Of a stretch of 13,654 nt of DNA, positions 6,560 to 13,654 are shown piece after piece. Position 1 is the first letter of the stretch, and each line of letters begins with the position of its first letter. The notes beneath the pieces were generated by a model, which was not told where the DNA came from, searched no databases, and saw only the letters and a program-made list of their open reading frames with translations. Source of the DNA: Candidatus Eiseniibacteriota bacterium (GTDB taxonomy: Bacteria; Eisenbacteria; RBG-16-71-46; JAGVPR01); contig JAGVPR010000211.1 of NCBI GenBank assembly GCA_020052115.1, positions 1-13,654 of the forward strand, given 5' to 3'. The position numbers were made by a program, and so were the translations under genes.

Positions 6560-8071
6560 CTAACCGGTTCGCCCGGTCTCCCATGGCCCTATCGTCCGCC
6601 ACGGCGACGGCGCCGGAGCGCCCTCGCCGGACGCTGACACGGCGGCCCGCCCGCCGCCCAACACCTCGTCCACGGCCGCTGCCGCCAGCGCCTTCTCCAT
6701 CACCGCCTCCGGCACCTCACCCCGCCAGGAAGCGAAATGGTCGCCGACGAAACCGGTGTTCGTATCGCCCGAGGCGAAGGCGGGATGCCGGATCACCTCT
6801 CGAAGAAATGGGATCACCGTCCGTATGCCGAGGATCACGTACTCCCGAAGCGCCTCCTCCATGCGCCGGCCCGCCTCTTCCCGAGTCGCTCCCCACGTGA
6901 TGAGCTTCGCGAGGATCGGATCGTAGTGGACCGGCACCTCCCATCCGGAGTAGATGCCGCCGTCGAGGCGCACGCCCGGCCCTCGGGGCTCCTTGAGATA
7001 GAGGATGCGGCCCGCGGACGGCAGGAAGCCTGTCGCCGGATCCTCGGCGTAGATACGGCACTCGATCGCATGCCCGCGCTGGCTCAGATCCTCCTGCCTG
7101 AACGGCAGCCGGCCGCCGGCCGCGATGACGATCTGTGTTTTCACGATGTCCACGCCGGTGACCAGCTCGGTCACCGGGTGCTCCACCTGGACGCGCGCGT
7201 TGACCTCGAGGAAGTAGAAGCGACCCTCCTCGTCGAGGAGGAACTCGACAGTGCCGGCGTTCGTGTACGAGCAAGCGCGCGCGACCGCGCAGGCCGCGGC
7301 GCCCATTCGGGCCCGCAGATCGGCATCGAGCGCGGGAGACGGCGATTCCTCGACGATCTTCTGGTGCCGCCGCTGGACGGAGCATTCGCGCTCGAACAGA
7401 TGAACGGTCTGCCCGTGGCCGTCGGCCATGATCTGGAACTCGACGTGTCTCGGCCGCGCGAGGTACTTCTCGAGGTACACCGTGTCGTCGCCGAACGCTC
7501 CGCGCGCCTCGCGCCTCGCGGCGGCCAGGCTCTCCTCGAGTTCCCGCGGCGCCGCGACGACGCGCATCCCCTTTCCGCCACCTCCCCCCGCCGCCTTCAC
7601 GATGACCGGATACCCCAGCCGGTCCGCTTCGGCGAGGACATCGCGCGCTTCCGCGGCTCCGGCGGACATTCCCGGGATGATCGGGATGCCGGCGGCGGCC
7701 ATCGTCCGCCGCGCCCCGAGCTTGTCGCCCGCAAGCCGGAGCGTCTGCGGCGTCGGCCCCACGAAGACGAACCCCGCGTCGAGGCAGGCCTCGGCGAAGG
7801 CGGCGTTCTCTGAAAGGAACCCGTAGCCCGGGTGGATCGCGTCGGCGCCAGCCTGCTTCGCCGCCGCGATGATCTTCTCGATGCTGAGGTAGGACTCCAG
7901 CGGGGCGGGAGGGCCGATGAAGTACGCCTCGTCGGCGAGCGCCACGTGGAGCGCGGCGCGGTCCGCCTCGGAATACACGGCCGCCGCGGGAATGCCGAGC
8001 TCGCGGCACGCGCGGATGACGCGGCAGGCGATCTCCCCTCTGTTGGCAACGAGGATCTTCTTGAGCACCAT
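6560..8071 (-). CDS. Biotin carboxylase subunit of 3-methylcrotonyl-CoA (acyl-CoA) carboxylase
   Basis: Carboxylates biotin on the carrier protein using ATP and bicarbonate. It opens with VLKKILVANRGEIACRVIRA, the standard biotin carboxylase start. The ATP-grasp glycine loop KAAGGGGGKGMRV is at residues 159-171. FERECSVQRRHQKIVEE carries Cys230 and Lys238 (same numbers as in the E. coli enzyme), and FLEVNARVQVEHPVTE carries the metal and catalytic Glu/Arg residues. NAR replaces the commoner NTR. ATG 8071 is taken as start, with GTG 8077 also possible. About 50 residues of Ala/Pro-rich linker follow the carboxylase core and end SPWRTIGPW before the stop, reminiscent of the linker before the BT domain of one-piece MccA. 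The protein thus looks like MccA cut before that domain. It lies 10 bp downstream of the beta-subunit gene and 5 bp upstream of the carrier. Confidence 0.95.
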   Translation of the reverse strand: MVLKKILVANRGEIACRVIRACRELGIPAAAVYSEADRAALHVALADEAYFIGPPAPLESYLSIEKIIAAAKQAGADAIHPGYGFLSENAAFAEACLDAGFVFVGPTPQTLRLAGDKLGARRTMAAAGIPIIPGMSAGAAEARDVLAEADRLGYPVIVKAAGGGGGKGMRVVAAPRELEESLAAARREARGAFGDDTVYLEKYLARPRHVEFQIMADGHGQTVHLFERECSVQRRHQKIVEESPSPALDADLRARMGAAACAVARACSYTNAGTVEFLLDEEGRFYFLEVNARVQVEHPVTELVTGVDIVKTQIVIAAGGRLPFRQEDLSQRGHAIECRIYAEDPATGFLPSAGRILYLKEPRGPGVRLDGGIYSGWEVPVHYDPILAKLITWGATREEAGRRMEEALREYVILGIRTVIPFLREVIRHPAFASGDTNTGFVGDHFASWRGEVPEAVMEKALAAAAVDEVLGGGRAAVSASGEGAPAPSPWRTIGPWETGRTG

Positions 8072-8081
8072 CCCCACCCGG

Positions 8082-9689
8082 TTACATGCGGAAGACGCCG
8101 TACTGCGTCTCCGGGATCGGCGCGTTCAGGGACATCGCGATCCCGAGCCCGAGCGCCGCGCGGGTCTCGGTCGGCAGCAGGATGCCGTCATCCCAGAGGC
8201 GGGCCGTCGAATAGTACGGCGACCCCTGGCGCTCATACTCCTCGAGTATCGGCCGGCGGAACTCCTCCTTCTGAGCGTCCGTCCAGACGATCCCCTTCTT
8301 CTCGAGCTGGCGCAGCTTGACGGTGAGGAGCACGTTCGAGGCCTGCTCGCCGCCCATCACGCTGATGCGCGCATTCGGCCACATCCAGAGGAGCCGCGGC
8401 TCGTAGGCCCGGCCGCACATCGCGTAATTCCCGGCGCCGTTGGACGCGCCCACCATGAGCGTGAACTTCGGCACGTCCGCGCACGCGACCGCATGGACCA
8501 TCTTCGCGCCGTCGCGCGCGATGCCGCCGTGCTCGTACTGCTTCCCGACGATGAAGCCGGTGATGTTCTGCATGAACAGGAGCGGGATGCGCCGCATCGT
8601 GCACAGCTCGACGAAGTGCGCCGCCTTCTGGGACGACTCGGAAAAGAGCACGCCGTTGTTCGCCACGATCCCCAGCGGATACCCCATGACGCGCGCGAAG
8701 CCGCAAACGATGGTCGGCCCGTAGAGCTCCTTGAATTCCTGGAGCCACGAGCCGTCCACGATCCGCGCGATCACCTCGCGAATGTCATACGGCTTGTTCA
8801 CGTTTGCCGGGATGACGCCGTGAAGCTCTTCCGGATCGTAGAACGGATCCTCGACCGCGTCCCGAGCGAGCGGATGGTACACCGGCGCCCCGAGGTTCTT
8901 GACGATGTTGCGGCAGATCTCGAGCGCGTGCTGATCGTTCAGCGCATAGTGATCCGCCACGCCGGAGATGCGGCAGTGCACGTCGGCGCCGCCGAGTTCC
9001 TCCTCGGTCACTTCCTCGCCGGTCGCCGCCTTCACCAGCGGAGGCCCGCCGATGAAGATCGTGCCCTGCTTGCGCACGATGACCGCTTCATCCGACATCG
9101 CCGGCTGGTACGCGCCGCCCGCGGTGCACGATCCCAGGACGAGCGCGATCTGCGGAATGCCGAGAGCGGAGAGACGCGCCTGATTGTAGAAGATGCGCCC
9201 GAAGTGCTCGCGGTCGGGGAACGTGCCCTCCTGCAGCGGCAAGAAGATGCCGCCGGAGTCCACGAGGTAGATGCACGGCAGCTGGTTCTGGAGCGCGATC
9301 TCCTGGGCGCGGACGTGCTTCTTGATCGTCATCGGGAAGTACGTGCCGCCCTTGACCGTCGCGTCGTTGGCGACGACCATCACCTCGCGCCCGTGCACGA
9401 CGCCGATGCCGGTGATGACGCCCGCGGCGGGCGCCCCATCGTCGTACATCCCCCAGGCCGCGAGCGGGCTCAGCTCGAGAAAGGGCGTGTTACGGTCGAA
9501 GAGCCCCTTCAGCCTGTCGCGCACGAGGAGCTTCTTTCGCTCGATGTGCCGATCGCGCTGATCCTTGGGCCCCATCTCACGGACGAGAGTCAGCCGCTCA
9601 CGGTATTCCGCGATCACCGAGAGGTTCGTCTCGCGATTGCGCTGGAAGTCCGCGGAGGCGGCATCCACCTTCGATTCGATGCGGAACAT
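8082..9689 (-). CDS. mccB: 3-Methylcrotonyl-CoA carboxylase beta subunit (carboxyltransferase)
   Basis: Transfers carboxyl from biotin to 3-methylcrotonyl-CoA, giving 3-methylglutaconyl-CoA (leucine and isovalerate degradation). The 535 residues match this subfamily rather than propionyl- or acetyl-CoA carboxylases. The evidence is FPDREHFGRIFYNQARLSA (residues 157-175), GSCTAGGAYQPAMSDE, GTIFIGGPPLVKAATGEEV, GGADVHCRISGVADHYA, LFMQNITGFIVGKQYE and MWPNARISVMGGEQAS. The crotonase-like oxyanion-hole glycines are in the AGGAY and GAGNY segments. ATG 9689 is 6 bp after the DUF35 gene; the Shine-Dalgarno sequence is weak, so coupling to the preceding gene is likely. Geranyl-CoA carboxylase beta is a close relative, but HMG-CoA lyase and a hydratase next door favour the methylcrotonyl enzyme. 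Confidence 0.94.
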   Translation of the reverse strand: MFRIESKVDAASADFQRNRETNLSVIAEYRERLTLVREMGPKDQRDRHIERKKLLVRDRLKGLFDRNTPFLELSPLAAWGMYDDGAPAAGVITGIGVVHGREVMVVANDATVKGGTYFPMTIKKHVRAQEIALQNQLPCIYLVDSGGIFLPLQEGTFPDREHFGRIFYNQARLSALGIPQIALVLGSCTAGGAYQPAMSDEAVIVRKQGTIFIGGPPLVKAATGEEVTEEELGGADVHCRISGVADHYALNDQHALEICRNIVKNLGAPVYHPLARDAVEDPFYDPEELHGVIPANVNKPYDIREVIARIVDGSWLQEFKELYGPTIVCGFARVMGYPLGIVANNGVLFSESSQKAAHFVELCTMRRIPLLFMQNITGFIVGKQYEHGGIARDGAKMVHAVACADVPKFTLMVGASNGAGNYAMCGRAYEPRLLWMWPNARISVMGGEQASNVLLTVKLRQLEKKGIVWTDAQKEEFRRPILEEYERQGSPYYSTARLWDDGILLPTETRAALGLGIAMSLNAPIPETQYGVFRM

Positions 9690-9695
9690 GCGCGC

Positions 9696-10085
9696 CTAGG
9701 CCGGAACGGCCTTGTGGCCGTAACAGATGATTCCGGCTTTGCCCTCTTCGTAGAGTTTCCGGAACTCCAAGGTCACCGGCATCCCGATGCTGACCTTCTC
9801 CGGCGGAACGTCCACGATCTGCGCCATCAGGCGGACGCCGCCCTCCAACTCCACGATCCCGAGCGCGTACGGCACCTCGGCGGCGAAATCGCTAGGGCCG
9901 ACCGAGATGATCGTGTAGGTGACGACCTTCCCGCCGGACGGAAGGGCGACGGTCTCGAACTGCCGCGAGCGGCAGCCGGGACAGATGAGCCGCGGCGGGT
10001 AGTGCACTTGGCCGCACTTCACGCAGCGGGAGGCCTCCAGGCGGTACCGCTGCGGAATCTCACGCGTATAGTTCGCCGACGGCAT
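9696..10085 (-). CDS. DUF35 zinc-ribbon/OB-fold protein, partner of thiolase and HMG-CoA synthase
   Basis: A 129-residue protein of the DUF35 (ChsH2/BbsA-like) family. An N-terminal helix-like segment is followed by a rubredoxin-type zinc ribbon with Cys21, Cys24, Cys35 and Cys38 (CVKCGQ and CPGCRS), then an OB fold (VVTYTIISVGP, YALGIVELEGGVRLMAQI, GMPVTLEFRKL). In archaea, homologues hold acetoacetyl-CoA thiolase and HMG-CoA synthase together and help pass the acetoacetyl-CoA intermediate. In toluene degraders BbsA does a related job with the thiolase BbsB. Its position, overlapping the thiolase stop by one base (TAATG), fits that role. It probably has no catalytic activity itself. Nothing is missing from the zinc site. 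Confidence 0.92.
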   Translation of the reverse strand: MPSANYTREIPQRYRLEASRCVKCGQVHYPPRLICPGCRSRQFETVALPSGGKVVTYTIISVGPSDFAAEVPYALGIVELEGGVRLMAQIVDVPPEKVSIGMPVTLEFRKLYEEGKAGIICYGHKAVPA

Positions 10086-11245
10086 TACGCCACCTCCAGG
10101 ATGTGCACGACCGCCGAGCCGCCGGATCCGCCCATGTTCTGGGCGAGCGCCCGGCGCGCTTTCGCGATCTGTCGCTCCCCGGCTTCCCCGCGGAGCTGCC
10201 TCGTCAACTCGACGATCTGCACGGCGCCGGTGGCGCCGACCGGGTGTCCCTTCGACTTGAGACCGCCCGAGACGTTGACCGGAATGTCGCCGGTGCGGGC
10301 CGTCCGGCCCTTGAGCGTCGCCTCGCCGGACTTCCCTTTGTCCACGAGGCCGAGCGCTTCGATCACGGCGAGTTCCGCGATCGTGAAGCAGTCGTGGACC
10401 TCGTACAGATCAATGTCCTTCCGGCTGACTCCCGCCATCTTGAAGGCGGCCTCCGCCGCGAGCGCCGTGGACTCGAGCCACGTGGGATCGGGTCGCTGGG
10501 CGAGCTGGATCGTGTCGGTCGCATGCCCCACGCCCGCGATCTTCACAGGCTGCTTCTTCGAGATCTTCTTCGCCATGTCGAGCGGGCAGAGGATGACGGC
10601 GGCGGCCCCATCCGTGATCGGAGAGCAGTCGAGAATGTGAAGCGGCTCGGCGATCATGACCGAGTTCAGAACCTGCTGCACCGTGATCTCCGAGCGGTAC
10701 TGGGCCATCGGATTCAGCATGCCGTTCGCGTGGTTCTTCACCGCCACCTGAGCGAGCATCTCGTGTGTGGTGCCGTAGCGGGCCATGTGCGCCTTGGCGA
10801 TCATGGCGTAGAGCCCCGGGAATGTGGCGCCGTGATACCCCTCGTACTCTCCGTCGGCCGCGGTGCCCAGCGCGAAAGTGGCCTCCCCGCCGGAGACATC
10901 GGTCATCTTCTCGACGCCGCCCGCGAGGATGATGTCTCTGTAGCCGCTCGCCACCTCAAGGAAGGCCGACTTCACGGCAAGCCCGCCGGAGGCGCAGGCG
11001 CTCTCCACACGGGTCGCCGGGATGTGCTTCTGGCCGAGGTAGTCGGACATGAGTGAGGCCAGATGCTCCTGGCCCGTGAAGATGCCCGAGGACATGCAGC
11101 CGACGTACATCCCGTCCAGGTGGTCCACGCCCGCGTCGTCAATCGCCGCCAGGGCCGCCTCCACGAAGATGTCACGGAGCGACTGCCCCCACAGCTCACC
11201 CCACCGGGGGTTGGCGCCGACGCCGATGATCGCGACGTCTCTCAT
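10085..11245 (-). CDS. Acetyl-CoA C-acetyltransferase (archaeal/SCP2-type thiolase)
   Basis: Condenses two acetyl-CoA to acetoacetyl-CoA, or cleaves it in the reverse direction. It has 386 residues with the thiolase fold. The nucleophile is Cys84 in VESACASGGLAV, YEVHDCFTIAE carries His284, and GGLKSKGHPVGATG carries His334. The C-terminal CxG cysteine of classical thiolases is absent (AQNMGGSGGSAVVH stands there), which is normal for the SCP-x/archaeal branch that works with DUF35 proteins. ATG 11245 lies 3 bp after the HMG-CoA synthase stop; GAGAGGGG just upstream serves as Shine-Dalgarno. The stop shares one base with the DUF35 start. Flanking genes on both sides match the archaeal HMG-CoA synthase complex, so acetoacetyl-CoA is the likely product. 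A degradative thiolase for a longer substrate is possible. Confidence 0.93.
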   Translation of the reverse strand: MRDVAIIGVGANPRWGELWGQSLRDIFVEAALAAIDDAGVDHLDGMYVGCMSSGIFTGQEHLASLMSDYLGQKHIPATRVESACASGGLAVKSAFLEVASGYRDIILAGGVEKMTDVSGGEATFALGTAADGEYEGYHGATFPGLYAMIAKAHMARYGTTHEMLAQVAVKNHANGMLNPMAQYRSEITVQQVLNSVMIAEPLHILDCSPITDGAAAVILCPLDMAKKISKKQPVKIAGVGHATDTIQLAQRPDPTWLESTALAAEAAFKMAGVSRKDIDLYEVHDCFTIAELAVIEALGLVDKGKSGEATLKGRTARTGDIPVNVSGGLKSKGHPVGATGAVQIVELTRQLRGEAGERQIAKARRALAQNMGGSGGSAVVHILEVA

Positions 11246-11248
11246 GAT

Positions 11249-12304
11249 CTATGCCCCTCTCTCGTTCATGATGATCTTCCCGCGGAACTTCACGTACTCG
11301 CCGTAGGACAGATAGAACCGCTCCCCCTCAAGGATGTCGCGCGTCTTCGGCGCGAGCCCCTGCACCTCGCGGATCCGATCGGTGCACCGGTAGATGAACC
11401 CATCGGATCCGGAGCCCGACCCGTACGAAACGTGAAGGATGCGGTCGCCCGGCTCCGCCACATCGAGGATGGCAGACAGCCCCATCGGCGAGGATCCGGA
11501 GTAGGTGTTGCCGAGGAGCGGGCAGAGAAGACCCTGCTTCCATTGCTCGGGCTTGAAACCGAGCTGCTTGGCCACGGTCGCTGGGAACTTGCCGTTGGGC
11601 TGGTGGAAGACGCAGAAGGCGAAGTCGGCGGGCTTCGTCCCCGACTTCTTCATGATTCCGGTGGCGCACCCGGTCACGTGCTTGAAGTAAGCCGGCTCAC
11701 CGGTGAAACGCCCGGCGTGCTGCGGGTAATACTGGTGCTCGCGGCGCCAGAAGTCGGCCGTGTCCGTCATGTACGAGTAGGTGTGCTCGCACTCGGCGAC
11801 GACGCCTTCTTTCCCCATGATGTAGGCGGCGGCGCCGGCCGAAGCGGTGTATTCGAGGGCGTCCCCGGGAGCGCCCTGGGACGTGTCGGCGCCGATTCCG
11901 AGGGCGTAGCGAACCATGCCCGCGTCCACGAGCCCGAGCGCGACCGCCATCCCCTCGGTGCCCGCCTTGCAGGCGAACTCGAAGTCGGCGCAACGGCACT
12001 CCGGCGTGGCGCCCAGCGCCTCGGCGACGATCGTGCCCGAGGGCTTCACCGCATAGGGATGGGACTCCGATCCGACGTAGCAGGCGCCGATATCGGCGCC
12101 GCGGATCCCGGCTCTCTTCAGGGCGCGCCGCGCCGCGGTGACCGAGAGGGTCACCGAGTCGGTGTCGGGCGCCGGAACCGACTTCTCCTGGACATCGAGA
12201 CCCTTCTTGTACGCTTCGGCGCTTGCGCCCCAGACGCGCGCGATCTCCTCGACCTTGACGCGATAGCGAGGCATATGGGCGCCCCAGCCGACGATCCCTG
12301 CCAT
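11249..12304 (-). CDS. Hydroxymethylglutaryl-CoA synthase, archaeal type
   Basis: Condenses acetyl-CoA with acetoacetyl-CoA to HMG-CoA. From ATG 12304 (MAGIVGWGAHMPRYRV) it has 351 residues, the size of archaeal enzymes and shorter than the roughly 390-residue bacterial MvaS or 500-residue eukaryotic forms. The thiolase-superfamily triad is visible: Glu80 in VGSESHPYAVKP, nucleophile Cys112 in ADFEFACKAGTEG and His234 in CVFHQPNGKFP. LLGNTYSGSSPMGLSAILD and VSYGSGSGSDGF complete the fold. GGGAG lies just upstream of two tandem ATGs (12307 and 12304); a GTG at 12334 would add ten unconserved residues and bury that site, so it is rejected. It is the first gene of the operon, 3 bp before the thiolase. 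Lysine- and tyrosine-rich stretches (residues 160-200) look less typical of a high-GC genome, which may hint at old transfer; not measured. Confidence 0.94.
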   Translation of the reverse strand: MAGIVGWGAHMPRYRVKVEEIARVWGASAEAYKKGLDVQEKSVPAPDTDSVTLSVTAARRALKRAGIRGADIGACYVGSESHPYAVKPSGTIVAEALGATPECRCADFEFACKAGTEGMAVALGLVDAGMVRYALGIGADTSQGAPGDALEYTASAGAAAYIMGKEGVVAECEHTYSYMTDTADFWRREHQYYPQHAGRFTGEPAYFKHVTGCATGIMKKSGTKPADFAFCVFHQPNGKFPATVAKQLGFKPEQWKQGLLCPLLGNTYSGSSPMGLSAILDVAEPGDRILHVSYGSGSGSDGFIYRCTDRIREVQGLAPKTRDILEGERFYLSYGEYVKFRGKIIMNERGA

Positions 12305-12466
12305 CATGATCTCCCTTCTGGAGTTGTGGGACACACCGGCCCTGTTGTTGTTCGCTGACTGGCGTGGATGACGGGTGTGGCGCCCGCCGGAAACGGCCGG
12401 GAGCCGCGACTCCGAATCGCCGCGCGCATGGCGCGGCCTCCAGATCGCTCCCTAGAATGTGGACAG
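12305..12466 (-). other. Possible structured 5' leader of the HMG-CoA synthase operon
   Basis: Between the predicted promoter and the ATG lie about 160 nt with no gene. Three short inverted repeats occur close together: 12419-12437 (7-bp perfect stem, GCCGCGC with GCGCGGC, 5-nt loop), 12406-12420 (six pairs, one of them G-T, loop of 3) and 12386-12397 (4-bp stem, 4-nt loop). No known riboswitch class is recognised, and no run of T follows any stem. In a high-GC genome such stems can arise by chance. Confidence 0.3.
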
Positions 12467-12473
12467 CGCGATC

Positions 12474-12502
12474 AAGCTAGTGCATCGCCTCCGGGATGTC
12501 AA
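12474..12502 (-). promoter_or_regulatory. Predicted promoter of the six-gene HMG-CoA synthase/carboxylase operon
   Basis: The minus strand has a perfect TTGACA (12502-12497), then 17 nt, then TAGCTT (12479-12474), which matches the -10 at only 3 of 6 positions. It begins 24 nt past the stop of the helicase gene. It is the only plausible promoter I see upstream of the operon, and would start transcription near 12466. The weak -10 suggests activation by a regulator. Confidence 0.45.
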
Positions 12503-12526
12503 GCAGGGCCGGCGGTTGGAGCAGCG

Positions 12527-13654
12527 TCAATCCTCCTCGCCGGCCTTCTCGAACCACCGGGCCACGCTTCCCGCCAGATCCGCCGGGCCGCCGTTGCACA
12601 TCTCGAAATCCACGGCGACCGAGCGGCGGAACATCGCACCGTAGCTCGCCCGGACCAAGCGCGGATCCAGAACCACGCAGACGCCACGGTCGGTTCTGCG
12701 CCGCACGAGCCTTCCGAACCCTTGCCGGAAGCGAAGGATCGCTTCCGGCAGCGTGAAGTCGCGGAACCCGTCGCCGCCGTCCTCGACGCACCGTTCCGAC
12801 CGCGCCTCATTCAGAGGATCGGTCGGCACGGGGAACGGCAGCCGGACGAGCGCGAGCACCTCGAGCTGCTCCCCGGGAAAGTCCACCCCCTCCCAGAAAG
12901 AAGCCGCCCCGAGGAGGATCGCGGGGCCCTCGCGGCGGAACGCCTCCGTGATGCTCGTCCGTCCGCCGTCCACTCCCTGGGCGAGCACCTCAGCCCTCGG
13001 CCCGATCTCCGCCAGCGCCGCGCGCGTCCGCCGGAGCGCATCGTGCGACGTGAAGAGCGCGAGGATCTTCCGTCCGGTCCAGGCCGACGTGAGCGCGAGG
13101 AACTCCGCCACGAAAGCGATGTAGTCCGCGTCGTCCGGCGCCGGGGAGGACGCGCGCGCAAGACCGAGCACCTGCGACGGCAGATCGAACGGGCTCGGCA
13201 GCCCGAGCGTGACAGGACGCTCTCCCCGCAAGCCGAGGCGCTCGAGGAAGTAGTCGAATTCTCCGGCGGCCGCCAGCGTGGCGGAGGTCAGGACCAGGGA
13301 GGAGACCCTCGCAAGAAGTCCGGCGCGAAGCGCCTCGCCGATGTGAAGCGGCGCTCCGACCAGGGCGGCGAGCGACCCCTCCCGCTCGATCCAGTAAACG
13401 TACCGTGACTCGCGCACCTCGGTCAGGAACGCCAGGTCGTTGCCGAGCTTCTCGCAGGCCGTCACGTGCGCCGCGAGCATGAGATCGGCCTCCTCGCGTC
13501 CCTCGCCTTCGCACGCCGCAGACTCCTTCTGGAAGGCGAGCCACGCGCCGCGCGCGCCCTCGCACGCCAGCCGGAGAGCGGCCGAGAGCGCGTCCAGTCC
13601 GCCCGAGAGAAGATCCCCTTCCGCCTCGTGCCGGCGGTAGCGACGCCTCGCCTG
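12527..13654 (-). CDS. dinG: DinG/XPD-family ATP-dependent DNA helicase, C-terminal part (5' end beyond window)
   Basis: The frame is open from the right edge to a TGA at 12527, giving 375 visible residues. These form the second helicase domain of an SF2 helicase of the DinG/XPD group. SLVLTSATLA stands near residue 120, ILALFTSHDALRRTRA near 200 (the strand used by XPD-like motif IV), LLGAASFWEGVDFPGEQL near 250 (motif V) and FRQGFGRLVRRRTDRGV near 312 (motif VI, with the arginine finger). The Walker A, DEAH-like box and iron-sulphur cysteines would lie in the missing N-terminal half, so the cluster and any exonuclease domain cannot be judged. The protein ends normally, FEKAGEED. It unwinds DNA or R-loop structures in repair by analogy and has no evident metabolic link to the operon 222 bp downstream. 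Confidence 0.9.
   Translation of the reverse strand, partial: QARRRYRRHEAEGDLLSGGLDALSAALRLACEGARGAWLAFQKESAACEGEGREEADLMLAAHVTACEKLGNDLAFLTEVRESRYVYWIEREGSLAALVGAPLHIGEALRAGLLARVSSLVLTSATLAAAGEFDYFLERLGLRGERPVTLGLPSPFDLPSQVLGLARASSPAPDDADYIAFVAEFLALTSAWTGRKILALFTSHDALRRTRAALAEIGPRAEVLAQGVDGGRTSITEAFRREGPAILLGAASFWEGVDFPGEQLEVLALVRLPFPVPTDPLNEARSERCVEDGGDGFRDFTLPEAILRFRQGFGRLVRRRTDRGVCVVLDPRLVRASYGAMFRRSVAVDFEMCNGGPADLAGSVARWFEKAGEED

Noticed and set aside
7917..10640. A 907-codon open frame on the plus strand
   Set aside because: It lies antisense to the biotin carboxylase, carboxyltransferase, DUF35 and thiolase genes, all of which have clear family motifs. Its composition (Arg/His/Asp-rich) is that of a mirror frame in high-GC DNA.
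12305..12334. GTG start at 12334 for HMG-CoA synthase
   Set aside because: It would place the Shine-Dalgarno sequence inside the coding region and add ten residues absent from the archaeal family.
11063..12358. 431-codon plus-strand open frame opposite the HMG-CoA synthase
   Set aside because: Antisense shadow. The minus-strand protein has the full catalytic triad.
12368..13408. 346-codon plus-strand open frame opposite the helicase
   Set aside because: Antisense shadow of helicase motifs; Arg/Glu/Pro-rich with no family resemblance.

Overview
The window comes from a high-GC bacterium. It codes on both strands with short gaps, uses several GTG starts, and has Shine-Dalgarno sites of the AGGAGG type. 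The mix of bacterial histidine and leucine catabolism genes with an archaeal-type HMG-CoA synthase set suggests an uncultivated or environmental heterotroph. The sequence alone does not fix the phylum. No rRNA, tRNA, CRISPR array or insertion sequence was seen, and no gene-free stretch exceeds 300 bases.

Layout. (1) Positions 1-4164, minus strand: a histidine-utilisation cluster transcribed right to left, hutU (urocanase), hutI (imidazolonepropionase) and ftcD. ftcD is cut by the left edge, apparently just where its cyclodeaminase domain begins. hutI overlaps hutU by 52 nt, and ftcD has a good promoter of its own. Together these take urocanate to glutamate, with the one-carbon unit going to tetrahydrofolate. 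hutH is not in the window. (2) Positions 4165-4337: a divergent promoter region. (3) Positions 4338-6037, plus strand: an HMG-CoA lyase and an enoyl-CoA hydratase-family protein (probably methylglutaconyl-CoA hydratase), converging on the next operon with 16 bp between stop codons. (4) Positions 6054-12304, minus strand: a tight six-gene operon in the order HMG-CoA synthase (archaeal type), thiolase, DUF35 zinc-ribbon/OB protein, methylcrotonyl-CoA carboxylase beta subunit, biotin carboxylase, biotin carrier protein. It is preceded by a perfect -35 box and a leader of about 160 nt that may be folded. (5) Positions 12527-13654, minus strand: the C-terminal half of a DinG/XPD-family helicase, cut by the right edge.

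How the genes fit together. The carboxylase, hydratase and lyase are the last three steps of leucine/isovalerate breakdown: 3-methylcrotonyl-CoA to 3-methylglutaconyl-CoA to HMG-CoA to acetoacetate plus acetyl-CoA. The first three genes of the six-gene operon encode the thiolase/DUF35/HMG-CoA synthase set that in archaea forms one complex making HMG-CoA from acetyl-CoA. Fusing an HMG-CoA-making module to an HMG-CoA-consuming catabolic module in one operon is the most notable thing here. It permits a ketogenesis-like cycle, a leucine-independent route to C5 branched acyl-CoA run in reverse, or supply to a mevalonate pathway encoded elsewhere. The sequence does not decide between these.
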